Below, piece by piece: positions 1 through 8,383 of a DNA stretch of 64,000 nt. Location: contig CABJAE010000004.1 of assembly GCA_902363535.1 (NCBI GenBank), positions 1 through 64,000 of the forward strand. Reading direction: 5' to 3'. The stretch comes from Peptoniphilaceae bacterium. GTDB taxonomy: Bacteria; Bacillota; Clostridia; Tissierellales; Peptoniphilaceae. The stretch's first letter is position 1. Each line of letters starts with the position of its first letter. The notes beneath the pieces are model-generated. The model was given only the letters and a program-made list of their open reading frames with translations, was not told the origin of the DNA and did no database searches. Both the position numbers and the translations under genes were made by a program.

Positions 1-50
1 AAATTCCTCATTTTTACCCCCTTTCTCTTAATTTTTCAATAAAAAAAGAA

Positions 51-1118
51 TTAAGAAGTACATATTTCACTAAAATAGTGATTAAGTGTTCTCCTTAATT
101 CTATTACTCCAGCTGCCAGCTTATATTTCTTATATTGCTTAACTGCAAAATGACTTGGGTCTTTCTTTTCAAGAGCTTCAAAGAGCCTATCAATTGGGTT
201 CATATAGGTTTCGTCATCTTCTCTAACTTCACTTGCGTCAATCATATCCAAAAGCGTCTTAAAGTTTTTTTCTTCTTCTGGTGCTACATAATAGATATAA
301 CCGATGAGGGCAGTGTAATATAGCTTTTCAGCCTTTACCCAGAAATCTTCTCCTGCCTTTTCTCCATCTCCCTTGGTGTTGGCTATAATTGTTTGGACTA
401 GCTTTAAAATATCTTTTTCACTTCTCAAATATGCAAAGGGATTGTATTTCATAGATTTTTTAAAGTTTATTGTGTTTAATATCTTTATGTCGTAGCCATT
501 TTCATATAGCATTTTTCCACACTCTAACACAAGTGTCCCTTTAGGGTCTGTTACTACATAGGAAGAGTGCATTTGCATTAGATTTGGCTTTACATAAAAT
601 CTTGTCTTACCTGATCCAGAACCACCTATTACCAATACATTTTTATTTCTAGCGTATTTAGGATTTTTAGGTCTTGAGTTCATTGTTAGTCTTTCGGTAT
701 TAGTTATGAGAACATTGTTTTCAAACTTAGGGTCAATATATGGAGCAATATCCTTACTTTCTCCCCATCTTGCAGATCCATATTCTTTACCTTGCCTATA
801 TTTCTTTTTATTTTTACCTTTACTATAAACTATTAGCTTAACAAGACCAGCAACTGAAATACCCAATAACAAGTCCCTTGGATTAAGGCTTGGTACATAA
901 GATAAAGTTCCTATATCAGAAATTCCCACCATTATTTTATCAATAATATCTCCTCCTACATAAGAATTGATGTGCTTAGAAAAGATATTTCCAATGTAGA
1001 AGAATGATAGATAGGGAATGTTTGATAATATAAATTTCTTTGGGTTGTCTATTTTAATTAGGTTTTTAATATCAGAAAGAATGGCTTCTAATATCTTATT
1101 CATCGTAGAAACCTTCAC
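51..1118 (-). CDS. Type IV coupling protein (VirD4/TraG family), C-terminally truncated
   Basis: This would be the ATPase that links the relaxosome to the conjugation channel of an integrative conjugative element. Hydrophobic N-terminal segments lie at about residues 27-48 and 83-98. A Walker A motif GGSGSGKT is at 165-172, followed by VTDPKGTL. Relatives are about 600 residues long; this one has 355. Family-like sequence runs to KYKLAAG (residue 337), where homologs continue with KTAKSIL; here 18 unrelated residues and a stop follow. The C-terminal half, including the Walker B region, is missing, so it is probably non-functional. Its start overlaps the upstream antirepressor gene by 23 bp, as in an operon. 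Confidence 0.85.
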   Translation of the reverse strand: MKVSTMNKILEAILSDIKNLIKIDNPKKFILSNIPYLSFFYIGNIFSKHINSYVGGDIIDKIMVGISDIGTLSYVPSLNPRDLLLGISVAGLVKLIVYSKGKNKKKYRQGKEYGSARWGESKDIAPYIDPKFENNVLITNTERLTMNSRPKNPKYARNKNVLVIGGSGSGKTRFYVKPNLMQMHSSYVVTDPKGTLVLECGKMLYENGYDIKILNTINFKKSMKYNPFAYLRSEKDILKLVQTIIANTKGDGEKAGEDFWVKAEKLYYTALIGYIYYVAPEEEKNFKTLLDMIDASEVREDDETYMNPIDRLFEALEKKDPSHFAVKQYKKYKLAAGVIELRRTLNHYFSEICTS

Positions 1119-1830
1119 TATCTAATAAAATTAGTAGGTAGTGTCTTCCCTTTGGTGTTATTAATGTTTGTATTCCTACAAGTGTACCTAGTGGATCAAT
1201 CCATTCTTTTACTTCAAAATATCCCTTGTTCTTATCTGCATAAGGTAAGAGTTTCTTTTTCTTATCTCTGTAAATTAATCCCTTATCCATTAGAAAACTT
1301 ATAAATTGATTTTGTGGTATTCCTAACTCTTTGGCAGTATTTCTAAAGTTTGTAAGTAGGTTATAATCTACTAATTTGTCATAATAATCTGCCTTTGGTC
1401 TTAATTCTTCAATTTCTTCTTCTCTTTCGGCAATAATTCTATTGGCTACAAGAATTGCATCTGCAAATAGCTCTTCGTTAGTTTTCTTTTCTTGCCCTAC
1501 TATATATCCTCCGTTTTTTCTAATACTTGGTAAGACTTCTCTAGTTACCCAAGCTTTAAATATTTTTGCTTGTGGCAGTTTTGATGAGAGGATAAGTGAA
1601 TACAGTCCTGATTCGTTAATTATTGAAATATTCTGTATTCCTCCAGGGGTGTTCCATTTCGTTACACCCTTATCTTCTTCATCTACATGGTCATAAATAG
1701 CTTTTCTTGGATTGACGTATCCCAACATCGTTGCTACTTCATTTGCTATAAAGAAAAACTCACCGTCTTTTTCTATAACAGTGAGTTTCCCAAAATTCTT
1801 ATTTTCAAATGTTTTTAAATTACTTATCAT
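1096..1830 (-). CDS. BRO-N / KilAC-type phage antirepressor family protein
   Basis: A 244-residue protein. The N-terminal BRO-N domain (about 1-115) contains the typical stretch FFIANEVATMLGYVNPRKAI and the later VTREVLPSIRKNGGYI. A charged linker leads to a C-terminal KilAC/ANT-like domain (about 140-235) with NTAKELGIPQNQFISFLMD. Such proteins are DNA-binding antirepressors of phages and of Tn1549-like elements. The gene lies between pcfB-like and coupling-protein genes, overlapping pcfB by 4 bp and the coupling gene by 23 bp, which supports one transfer operon. Its regulatory target cannot be read from the sequence. Confidence 0.85.
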   Translation of the reverse strand: MISNLKTFENKNFGKLTVIEKDGEFFFIANEVATMLGYVNPRKAIYDHVDEEDKGVTKWNTPGGIQNISIINESGLYSLILSSKLPQAKIFKAWVTREVLPSIRKNGGYIVGQEKKTNEELFADAILVANRIIAEREEEIEELRPKADYYDKLVDYNLLTNFRNTAKELGIPQNQFISFLMDKGLIYRDKKKKLLPYADKNKGYFEVKEWIDPLGTLVGIQTLITPKGRHYLLILLDSEGFYDE

Positions 1831-2312
1831 AAGCTTTGCTCCTTATGTTTATTTTTAACTTTATCTTTGCTAATAGTGTCCTTAGCCATATCTTTAAACT
1901 TATTTATAGTCTTTGTTATTGAATCTTTTCTATCGGACTTTCTTTCAGAAGCCTTAACTGCTTTTTTAAAGGCGTGTTCCATTACTTTTATATCCTTAGA
2001 TTGAAAAAACACAGAGTGGTTACCAGTTTCCTTATCTTTCATAACAGAAAACTTCACTCCGTGCTTATTTAAAATTTTCTTTAATTCTTTTAACTCAGGA
2101 TCCTTTAGATTAATTTCTTCTAACTGTCCCTTTTTAACCATATCCTTTAGCTTTACTTCTTCTCCATTATTTTTTATTACATTTTTCAAACCTCCTTGTT
2201 CTTCTATTTGCTTGTGAACTTTCTTTAAGACATCAAGAATTGCTTTACTCGTTGCTTTTGCAAGTCTTACTTCAAGATTAAGACTTGACCTAGATACTTC
2301 TTCATTAATCAT
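1827..2312 (-). CDS. PcfB family (DUF3801) conjugation protein
   Basis: A 161-residue, very lysine-rich protein that starts MINEEVSRSSLNLEVRLAKA and contains the PcfB hallmark region with an alpha-helical N-terminus, a central LKELKKILNKHGVKFSVMKD segment and SVFFQSKDIKVMEHAFKKAV. PcfB of enterococcal pCF10 is a relaxosome accessory factor that helps deliver the relaxase to the coupling protein. Its position immediately upstream of the antirepressor and coupling-protein genes matches the order in Tn1549/CTn elements. The start overlaps the ATPase gene by 8 bp, consistent with translational coupling. Confidence 0.85.
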   Translation of the reverse strand: MINEEVSRSSLNLEVRLAKATSKAILDVLKKVHKQIEEQGGLKNVIKNNGEEVKLKDMVKKGQLEEINLKDPELKELKKILNKHGVKFSVMKDKETGNHSVFFQSKDIKVMEHAFKKAVKASERKSDRKDSITKTINKFKDMAKDTISKDKVKNKHKEQSL

Positions 2313-3132
2313 CTATTCCACCTCCATATAAAAGTAACTCTTTGTATTTTCTTAACTTCTCTTGATGGATTTTTCTTCTAAAATCTTCTCCCGTAACTTT
2401 AACTGGTATTGTCATTTCAAGTATTCTTGAATATATCCTCTGATACTCAAGTTCAATATTAGGATTTTGAACAATTTCCAATGATAAGTTTGTAGTGAAA
2501 ATTGTCGGCCTACCCTTTAAGTATCTTGAGTTTATAATGTTATATACCTGTTCTCTTGCATAAGATGTATCCCTTTCAATTCCAAGATCATCTAAAATTA
2601 ACAAGGGAATATTTGATAGGTTATCTATAATTTCATTTGAATCTATCTTGAATGCAGATTTTTGTATTTGGTTTATAACTTGAGATAAATTCATAATCTT
2701 AACTTTAACTTGTTCTCTTTTGATTAATTCATTTGCAATAGAACAAGCAAGATAAGTCTTTCCACTGCCAACATCTCCATAAAATAAAAGTCCAACATTG
2801 TCTTTTTTCATTTGTTCAAAACTTTTAGCATAATTATAGGCAACCTTATAGGCTTGACCTTTTTCATTTAAGAATTTCTCAAAAGTATATTGGTGTTGGA
2901 GCGGCGATGAGAAGCAATCTCTTTTCAATGACGATATTCTCATTAGTCTTTCTCTTTCTTCATTTTCCTTATCTCTTTTTATTTCACATTCACATTTAAT
3001 TCTTGGAATAAACTTTGTAAATCCAAGGTCAAGTAATTCTCCATCGACTCTTTTACCGCATACCTTGCAATAGATATACCCATTTCTTTCAATATCATTT
3101 TCTCTTAATACAAAATCTTTTAAACTTGTCAT
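2305..3132 (-). CDS. DnaC/IstB-like AAA ATPase of conjugative element
   Basis: A 275-residue ATP-binding protein. The N-terminus has a probable zinc finger (C22, C25 and C48, C50). A Walker A motif GDVGSGKT sits at 119-126 and a Walker B LLILDDLGIE at about 177-186, followed by the sensor region IFTTNLSLE. This is the DnaC/IstB helicase-loader fold. In Tn1549-like elements it lies next to the RepA-like initiator and is thought to assist replication of the excised circle. It overlaps the initiator gene by 4 bp. Confidence 0.88.
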   Translation of the reverse strand: MTSLKDFVLRENDIERNGYIYCKVCGKRVDGELLDLGFTKFIPRIKCECEIKRDKENEERERLMRISSLKRDCFSSPLQHQYTFEKFLNEKGQAYKVAYNYAKSFEQMKKDNVGLLFYGDVGSGKTYLACSIANELIKREQVKVKIMNLSQVINQIQKSAFKIDSNEIIDNLSNIPLLILDDLGIERDTSYAREQVYNIINSRYLKGRPTIFTTNLSLEIVQNPNIELEYQRIYSRILEMTIPVKVTGEDFRRKIHQEKLRKYKELLLYGGGIDD

Positions 3133-3902
3133 AAACTCTCTCCTATATCGTAATTCATTTTCCTTGTTGTATTATCATTAATGTTTTTCGACTGATCATT
3201 AAGATACCAATTGATTATCGTTGCCTTGTGGTCTTGATACTCTCTGTTATTTGCTTTCATATATGACGAGAGCCTATCAATGTATTCATTAATTCTACTT
3301 CCTAACTCATTTGTTAAGTCCTTGTATTCTTCATCAGTCAAAAATATATTTTTATATATTCCATAAGGCTTTTGACCTTTACTAAAATCATTCTTTCTTA
3401 ACTCATTATTATTAATATTGTTATAGTTACCTTCCGATTTTCGAAAATCTTGACTTTCGATATTCAAATCTCTTGAATTTCGATTATCGAACTTCTGGAA
3501 TTTTGTTTTTCGAACTTCTTGATTTTTTAATTCCTTATTATTAAATATGCTCATAAAGTCTTTAACATAAATTCTGTTAGGCTTTCCAAGTCCTTGTCTT
3601 TTCTTTTCAATCAGTCCTATTCCTGATTTAATATCAAGTTCAGCTATTAATTTATTTGCTTTTTCACTCGCACAATTAAATTGCTCTTTTATACTTTCAA
3701 TTGTGTAGTAAATAAAGACTTTTTCATCTTCATCTATCCAGCCATTTTTATATGAAAGACCCATTCGATTAAGCATATATGAATACAAAACTTTAGCTTC
3801 AATAGAAATGCTCTCAAAAATCTCATCTTCCATTAATACCATAGGTAACCTAATAAAGTTATACATTTCAGATTGCCTATTATAAAAATAATCAAAATTC
3901 AT
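3129..3902 (-). CDS. Replication initiator protein A (RepA_N family) of conjugative element
   Basis: A 257-residue protein with the RepA_N signature in its first 100 residues: YNFIRLPMVLMEDEIFESIS, then a winged-helix region with SIEAKVLYSYMLNRMGLSYKNGW and IESIKEQFNCASEKANKLI. The C-terminal part (about 175-245) resembles the DUF6017 region found in ICE-borne initiators. A low-complexity Asn/Lys-rich linker connects the two. It is the first gene of the leftward transfer operon, with an AAGGAGG-type site just upstream, and probably starts replication of the excised element. Confidence 0.88.
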   Translation of the reverse strand: MNFDYFYNRQSEMYNFIRLPMVLMEDEIFESISIEAKVLYSYMLNRMGLSYKNGWIDEDEKVFIYYTIESIKEQFNCASEKANKLIAELDIKSGIGLIEKKRQGLGKPNRIYVKDFMSIFNNKELKNQEVRKTKFQKFDNRNSRDLNIESQDFRKSEGNYNNINNNELRKNDFSKGQKPYGIYKNIFLTDEEYKDLTNELGSRINEYIDRLSSYMKANNREYQDHKATIINWYLNDQSKNINDNTTRKMNYDIGESL

Positions 3903-3986
3903 CCTTACCTCCTTTCTTTGAAATAAAAAAAAGACGACAGAATTATTACTTTCTATCGTCTACGATTGTCTAATATTTATTTTTCT

Positions 3987-4268
3987 TCAAATTGAGTTTA
4001 TTGTATATTTTAATAATTCTAATAATCCAATAACATATATACCTAATTTAGGTAATCCAAATGGACTAAATAAAAATGCTAATATTAGTGCTTCAATTAC
4101 AATTTGCTTATCTCCTTGAAATATGCTAGCTAATCCAATTATAAAAATTAAAGTAGAAACTACGCTTAACAACGCAGTACTCAAACTTAATATGAAGGTT
4201 AAAAAAGCTATGAGCAAACTCAACACTAATCTTATCGGTAATAAAATTATTCTAATTATCCATCTCAT
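3987..4268 (-). CDS. Small hydrophobic membrane protein at ICE end
   Basis: A 93-residue protein that is nearly all hydrophobic, with about two to three membrane segments (residues 4-28, 30-50, 58-90). I do not recognise a named family with certainty. A small membrane protein upstream of repA is a usual first gene in CTn5/Tn1549-type elements, which fits its position here. AT-rich base composition matches the rest of the element. No function can be assigned. Confidence 0.6.
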   Translation of the reverse strand: MRWIIRIILLPIRLVLSLLIAFLTFILSLSTALLSVVSTLIFIIGLASIFQGDKQIVIEALILAFLFSPFGLPKLGIYVIGLLELLKYTINSI

Positions 4269-4280
4269 ACATACCCCTAA

Positions 4281-4316
4281 AAATTTAACTGGGATTCATA
4301 ACAAACCCCAGTTTCA
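4281..4316 (-). terminator. Hairpin downstream of metG fragment
   Basis: Read leftward, an inverted repeat AACTGGG / CCCAGTT encloses a 12-base loop and is followed by AAATTTTT. It lies 16 bases beyond the stop of the methionyl-tRNA synthetase fragment and would terminate that transcript. Confidence 0.5.
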
Positions 4317-4331
4317 TAATTAGCGTGTTCT

Positions 4332-4810
4332 TTAATATAATTTTGATCCTGCTGGAATATTATCATCCAACATTGTTAAGTTAAGTTTTTCTTCTCCGTC
4401 GTACCCGCAAATTTCAGATATAATCATACCTTCTGAGTCGATTCCCATCATCTTACGTGGAGGAAGATTACAAATCGCAAGCAGTGTCTTTCCAATTAAA
4501 GACTCTGCGCTGTAATATTCTTTAATACCAGATAAAATAACTCTTTCTTTTTCAGAAACATCATCTAATGTAAATTTCAAAAGTTTTTTTGATTTTGGAA
4601 CTTCTTCGCAGTTTAAAACTTTTACAACTCTAAAATCAGATTTTGAGAATGTATCAAAATCAACCATATCTTCAAATAATGGCTCTACTCTTACTTTTGA
4701 AAAGTCGATTTTTTCTGTCGTAAGTTTGTCGTAAGTTTCGTAAGTTTCTTTTGACGAATCCTTATTTTCTGCCTTTTCTAAGCCTATTGGCTTCATCGTG
4801 GGGAAAAACA
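4332..4810 (-). pseudogene. metG: 3' fragment of methionyl-tRNA synthetase gene (tRNA-binding domain only)
   Basis: The encoded residues from MKPIGLEKAENKD onward match the linker and C-terminal tRNA-binding (OB-fold, EMAP/Trbp111-like) domain of bacterial MetRS, including DFDTFSKSDFRVVKVLNCEE, SKKLLKFTLDD and NLPPRKMMGIDSEGMIISE. The whole catalytic Rossmann domain with HIGH and KMSKS motifs, roughly 500 residues, is absent. Upstream of about position 4800-4815 the frame runs into unrelated, more GC-rich sequence with low-complexity translation. The fragment is AT-rich like the conjugative element and unlike the host, so it was probably carried in with the element rather than being the host's own metG. 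It keeps its natural stop and a terminator. Confidence 0.75.
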
Positions 4811-4862
4811 AAAGCCTGAAAAAAAGAAACCCCTTCGGGAACGCGTCCACGAAGAGGATTAA
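4795..4862 (+). pseudogene. Possible 3' tail of a disrupted host gene
   Basis: On the plus strand an open frame ends ...PLRERVHEED and TAA at 4860-4862, directly followed by a strong rightward terminator. The body of such a gene would lie where the AT-rich element now begins. This reading rests on frame and terminator placement only; the tail is too short to identify. Confidence 0.25.
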
Positions 4863-4886
4863 GGAAGACAGCCGTCTTCCTTTTTT
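4863..4886 (+). terminator. Rho-independent terminator facing right
   Basis: A perfect stem GGAAGAC / GTCTTCC with a 4-base loop is followed by six T residues on the plus strand. No complete plus-strand gene precedes it, which suggests that the gene it served was lost at the element boundary. Confidence 0.65.
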
Positions 4887-4936
4887 ATTTGTTATTCAAC
4901 CTTTGTGACATCAGTCGAATTGTATTCTCTCATTAT

Positions 4937-4977
4937 AAAAAAGGATCCATTGAGGATTGACTATCAACGGATCCTTT
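4937..4977 (-). terminator. Terminator of the small membrane gene
   Basis: A long near-perfect inverted repeat built on AAAGGATCC ... GGATCCTTT (one mismatch over about 13 pairs) is followed, leftward, by a run of T. It lies about 70 bases past the stop of the 61-residue membrane protein gene. Confidence 0.6.
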
Positions 4978-5044
4978 AAAGTCTTTCGTGGAATGCGACG
5001 CCGCAGCAATGTATCGTATAAGGCTAATGGCACCTTTAGACAAC

Positions 5045-5230
5045 TTATTCTTTTTTCTCACCCAACAGGCATGAGACTAAGCCCAATCCGACGGGCACAA
5101 GGGGCAACGCCAAATAAGAAGGAATGCCGCCCATTGAAGGATCGAAATACTCGTGCCATAGTCTTATCAATTGCAAGAGAATGTAGGACAAGGCGATGAG
5201 ATAAAGACAAATTCGACTTCTTTGGTTCAT
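5045..5230 (-). CDS. Small two-helix membrane protein, unknown function
   Basis: A 61-residue protein starting MNQRSRICLYLIALSY; this start is chosen because AAAGGAGG lies 7 bases upstream, whereas an in-frame start 21 bases earlier has no such site. Two hydrophobic segments (about 7-23 and 35-56) suggest an integral membrane protein with a short charged tail GEKKE. I recognise no family. GC content is host-like. Confidence 0.55.
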   Translation of the reverse strand: MNQRSRICLYLIALSYILLQLIRLWHEYFDPSMGGIPSYLALPLVPVGLGLVSCLLGEKKE

Positions 5231-5321
5231 AACTCCTCCTTTACTGAACAATTGTGTTTTTTATTTTATATATTTATTGCAGACCTGTCAATGAGAAATT
5301 CGCACTCAAATGCGGAATACT

Positions 5322-6329
5322 TTATGGGGTCACTCTAGACGTTGGCTTTGCTTTTTTTGTGTCATTTTTCGATTGGCCGAAGCATTTTCTGTAAGCCGAC
5401 GGAGATAATCCCGTAAACTGCTTAAAGGCACGAGAAAAATTCGACGGGTTGTCGTAGCCCACGGACTCGGCGATGTAGGTCATGGAGGCGTTGGTGTCGA
5501 TTAATTGCCGCTCCGCTTCCATCATGCGCAAGTTCGCCAAGTATTTCATGGGAGTGTATTGGCAGGTGCGGATGAATTTGTTGATGATCGTAGATTTGGA
5601 GCAACCAAAGACTTCTTCCAGGCGGTCTAAGGTCACGGGCTCCTTTAAATTCTCCCGTAAGTACTGCTCTATTTCAGCAACAAATTCATCCTCCGTCTCT
5701 TGAAAATAGCGCTTGCGATTGGCGCTCACTTGCTCCTTGGAAATGGTGGAGAGCAGTCGAAAGGCCATGAGACCGATGCCGGCGCGATCCGCTTTTGCCA
5801 ATGCGTCGATTAAGCCGCGGGCTTCATCCAGGGCATCTTTTCGCTTCACCGTAAAGCCCATGTCCTTGACCTCTTTTACCGCTTCGACAAAATCTCGGGA
5901 CAGATCCGCCAAAAACGTGCGTCCCTCGATTTCATCGGGTGCCACCACGATATTAAAAGCGACGATGCCCTCTTGCGTACCGTAGGAAGCCTTGGCTTCG
6001 GGAATCGCTTTACCCACAAAAACTTCCGCCGAGGTGATTAACACTTTGCTTCCGTTAATGTGGGTGTAGTAGTTTCCGCTGCTGCAATAGGCGATGCGAT
6101 AGCCCCGCCTGCCGCTGTGAGCGGCATTTTCCGAGCGGTAGCGGCTCTTTATGTTGATGTAATCGACGAAGACGCCGGGGGCGATGCGATAGGTGACCAT
6201 GGTGTCATCGTCCCTTTCAATGCCTTCAAAAAACATGGTGTCCTCGTCGTAATCCACGACGCGAAACCCCCAAGACTCAACGCCGTCAACCCAATCTTCT
6301 AAATTTGTCAAAGTGAACAATCCCTTCAT
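5322..6329 (-). CDS. AraC family transcriptional regulator
   Basis: A 335-residue protein. The last 120 residues form the double helix-turn-helix AraC/XylS domain, with VTLDRLEEVFGCSKSTIINK for the first motif and MTYIAESVGYDNPSNFSRAF for the second. The N-terminal 200 residues are a cupin-like ligand domain with HINGSKVLI, as in regulators of siderophore/ABC loci. It is the last gene of the leftward operon and overlaps the ECF ATPase gene by 44 bp, so it is made with the transporters. AraC-type direct repeats upstream of the operon promoter suggest autoregulation. A ligand such as an iron complex or tetrapyrrole is only inferred. Confidence 0.88.
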   Translation of the reverse strand: MKGLFTLTNLEDWVDGVESWGFRVVDYDEDTMFFEGIERDDDTMVTYRIAPGVFVDYINIKSRYRSENAAHSGRRGYRIAYCSSGNYYTHINGSKVLITSAEVFVGKAIPEAKASYGTQEGIVAFNIVVAPDEIEGRTFLADLSRDFVEAVKEVKDMGFTVKRKDALDEARGLIDALAKADRAGIGLMAFRLLSTISKEQVSANRKRYFQETEDEFVAEIEQYLRENLKEPVTLDRLEEVFGCSKSTIINKFIRTCQYTPMKYLANLRMMEAERQLIDTNASMTYIAESVGYDNPSNFSRAFKQFTGLSPSAYRKCFGQSKNDTKKAKPTSRVTP

Positions 6330-7701
6330 CTGTTCGGTTGATAAGCTCGTAATCGTGTGTAACGACGATGATGAGCTTCCCCGCTTCTTTCATTTTTTTC
6401 AGGGCATGGATGACGCGACACATGGTATCAAAACAGAGACCTGAGGTCGGCTCATCCAAAATAACCAGTTCTTTTTCGCTTCCATAGGCCTGCGCCATGG
6501 CGAGCCGCTGTTTTTCACCGCCCGATAAATTTTGCGGATGCGCGTCTTTTTTATGCCATAAATCAAAGGTTTTTAGCGCGTCTTCAATCTGCGCTCGGTC
6601 ATTTACGACCAAGGCCACTTCCTTATATACCGATTCCGTGAAAAGCTGGTGATTCACGTCCTGCATCACGAGGGAAATGACTTTTCCCGGTTTCTTAATC
6701 ACCCTTTGCTTCCAGTAGGTGACGCCTTTTTGTTTTTTGTTCAAGCCGCACATTTGACGGATAAAAGACGATTTCCCGATTCCATTGTCCCCGGTGATAA
6801 AATAAATGCCCGGCTCGAAAGAGATATTCATATCGTAAATCTCCCGAATTTCTTTCGTATAGGGATTTTTATACCGACAGCGGAAATTCTTACATAGACA
6901 AGCGGCTTTTTCATCACATACTTTCTCCCGCAAATCCTGTTGCCTGTACGTCTTATGACTCAGCTCGCATTCTTTCGGTGTTTCCAAGCATCGAAGGTGA
7001 TGCTTTTCAATCACTTGCTCGTCGATCTCGCCGCGATTGTATTGAATGAGGCGGCCATGATCGATGATACACAAACTGTCCATCACATCGTTTAAATAGT
7101 ACAGACGATGCTCTGCAATTAAGATGATCTTTCCGGCATCTTTTAACTTGACGATCACGTCTTTGATCTTTTGGATCGAATGCTGATCCAAGGAAGCAGA
7201 CGGTTCGTCGAACACGTACACGGCATTATCCATCATGGCGACCGATGCAATGGCGACCCGTTGTTTCTCGCCTCCGGATAATGTCATTAAATCCTTATCC
7301 AGTAACTGTTTTAGTTCCAATTGATCTGCGTAATAATCAATGCGTCGCAAAATTTCCTCACGCGGTATTCCACGATTCTCCAAGGCAAAAGCCATCTCAT
7401 CTTTTACGTTCACGGCATAAAATTGATTCTTCGGATTTTGAAAAACCGTACCGATCAATTGACTCCGCTCACTTATGGTCATAGGCAAAAGCGGTTTTTC
7501 GTTATAGTTTATCGTCCCGCTCAGATCAGCCGGTATGATTTCGGGAATAATCCCGTTCACGGCACGGATCAGCGAGGTTTTTCCCGAGCCGGATTTGCCT
7601 GTGATGACATGCACCGTGCCGGGAGAAAAAGCAAGGTTTACGCGATCCAAGATCTTCTCTGATTTTCCATAGGAAAGGGAAAAATCCTTAAATTCCAGCA
7701 T
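6286..7701 (-). CDS. ECF transporter fused double ATPase (EcfA-EcfA' type)
   Basis: A 471-residue protein with two complete ABC ATPase domains that energise an ECF importer. Domain 1 has Walker A GKSGSGKT at 35-42, signature LSGGEKQR at 141 and Walker B VYVFDEP at 161-167. Domain 2 has GDNGIGKS at 304-311, signature at 392 and LVILDEP at 412-418. Q-loops FQNPKNQF and MQDVNHQLF are present. The linker is unusual in holding six cysteines between residues 238 and 275. It overlaps the EcfT gene by 14 bp and the AraC gene by 44 bp. Confidence 0.9.
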   Translation of the reverse strand: MLEFKDFSLSYGKSEKILDRVNLAFSPGTVHVITGKSGSGKTSLIRAVNGIIPEIIPADLSGTINYNEKPLLPMTISERSQLIGTVFQNPKNQFYAVNVKDEMAFALENRGIPREEILRRIDYYADQLELKQLLDKDLMTLSGGEKQRVAIASVAMMDNAVYVFDEPSASLDQHSIQKIKDVIVKLKDAGKIILIAEHRLYYLNDVMDSLCIIDHGRLIQYNRGEIDEQVIEKHHLRCLETPKECELSHKTYRQQDLREKVCDEKAACLCKNFRCRYKNPYTKEIREIYDMNISFEPGIYFITGDNGIGKSSFIRQMCGLNKKQKGVTYWKQRVIKKPGKVISLVMQDVNHQLFTESVYKEVALVVNDRAQIEDALKTFDLWHKKDAHPQNLSGGEKQRLAMAQAYGSEKELVILDEPTSGLCFDTMCRVIHALKKMKEAGKLIIVVTHDYELINRTDEGIVHFDKFRRLG

Positions 7702-8383
7702 ACTTACTCCTTACTGCCAAGCCGATAACGACAAAGGCAAATGCAAGCAATACACCATCGAAACATCGTATCCGCGTGGTCGAAATACTGCTCCTGTTGC
7801 AATCCTCCGTCATGCCACGCGTCATGGCAGAAATAGCCACGTGATCGGCGGTATTCGATGTAATCATTAAAAGAGGCATGAAACGGTACTCCAAATACTC
7901 CACCGGTTTTGTCAAGAGGTCCTGTCTGCCCATGCCGTGCATCCACATCGCTTCTTTTATTTTTCCGTAATCTTCTTTAATTGAGTAAAAGAAACGAAAC
8001 ATAACGGAGACGGGAATTAAGATGCCGTTGGGCATATGCCATTTTTTTAATGCGCATACCAAATCGGACAAGGTTGTGGTCGTAATGGCATAATAGCCCA
8101 TCATCACCCCGGGCAAGATCCGAAGGACGATGCCTGCGTATAAATTAAAACACAAGCTGAAAAATCCCTCTCCTTGCAAATAAAGGGTTGCCCCATAAGC
8201 CAAGGCCGAGGTGATCGTGCCCTTCAATACAAAGGACCATTTTCTATCCAATGCTCCCAACAAATAGGGAAAAAGACAAAGGATCGGTCCGAAATGCGGG
8301 TAACTGTGAGCGAGACTGCCTCCCACACATACAATCCCTACAACCAGTGTCAAGACCAGCTTCGTTCGAAAATCTAAGTTCAT
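7688..8383 (-). CDS. ECF transporter transmembrane subunit (EcfT)
   Basis: A 231-residue polytopic membrane protein of the CbiQ/EcfT family, with an N-terminal helix block (residues 9-60), further helices to about 110, and the cytoplasmic coupling region. The family's Ala-Arg-Gly-type coupling motif is represented by AMTRGMTE near residue 188. EcfT joins the S component to the ATPases. It overlaps the S-component gene by 4 bp and the ATPase gene by 14 bp, so stoichiometric, translationally coupled expression is likely. Confidence 0.85.
   Translation of the reverse strand: MNLDFRTKLVLTLVVGIVCVGGSLAHSYPHFGPILCLFPYLLGALDRKWSFVLKGTITSALAYGATLYLQGEGFFSLCFNLYAGIVLRILPGVMMGYYAITTTTLSDLVCALKKWHMPNGILIPVSVMFRFFYSIKEDYGKIKEAMWMHGMGRQDLLTKPVEYLEYRFMPLLMITSNTADHVAISAMTRGMTEDCNRSSISTTRIRCFDGVLLAFAFVVIGLAVRSKYAGI

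Noticed and set aside
1..107. Group II intron as the cause of the coupling-protein break
   Set aside because: The sequence after the break does not begin with GTGYG and no intron domain V or maturase is visible in the window.
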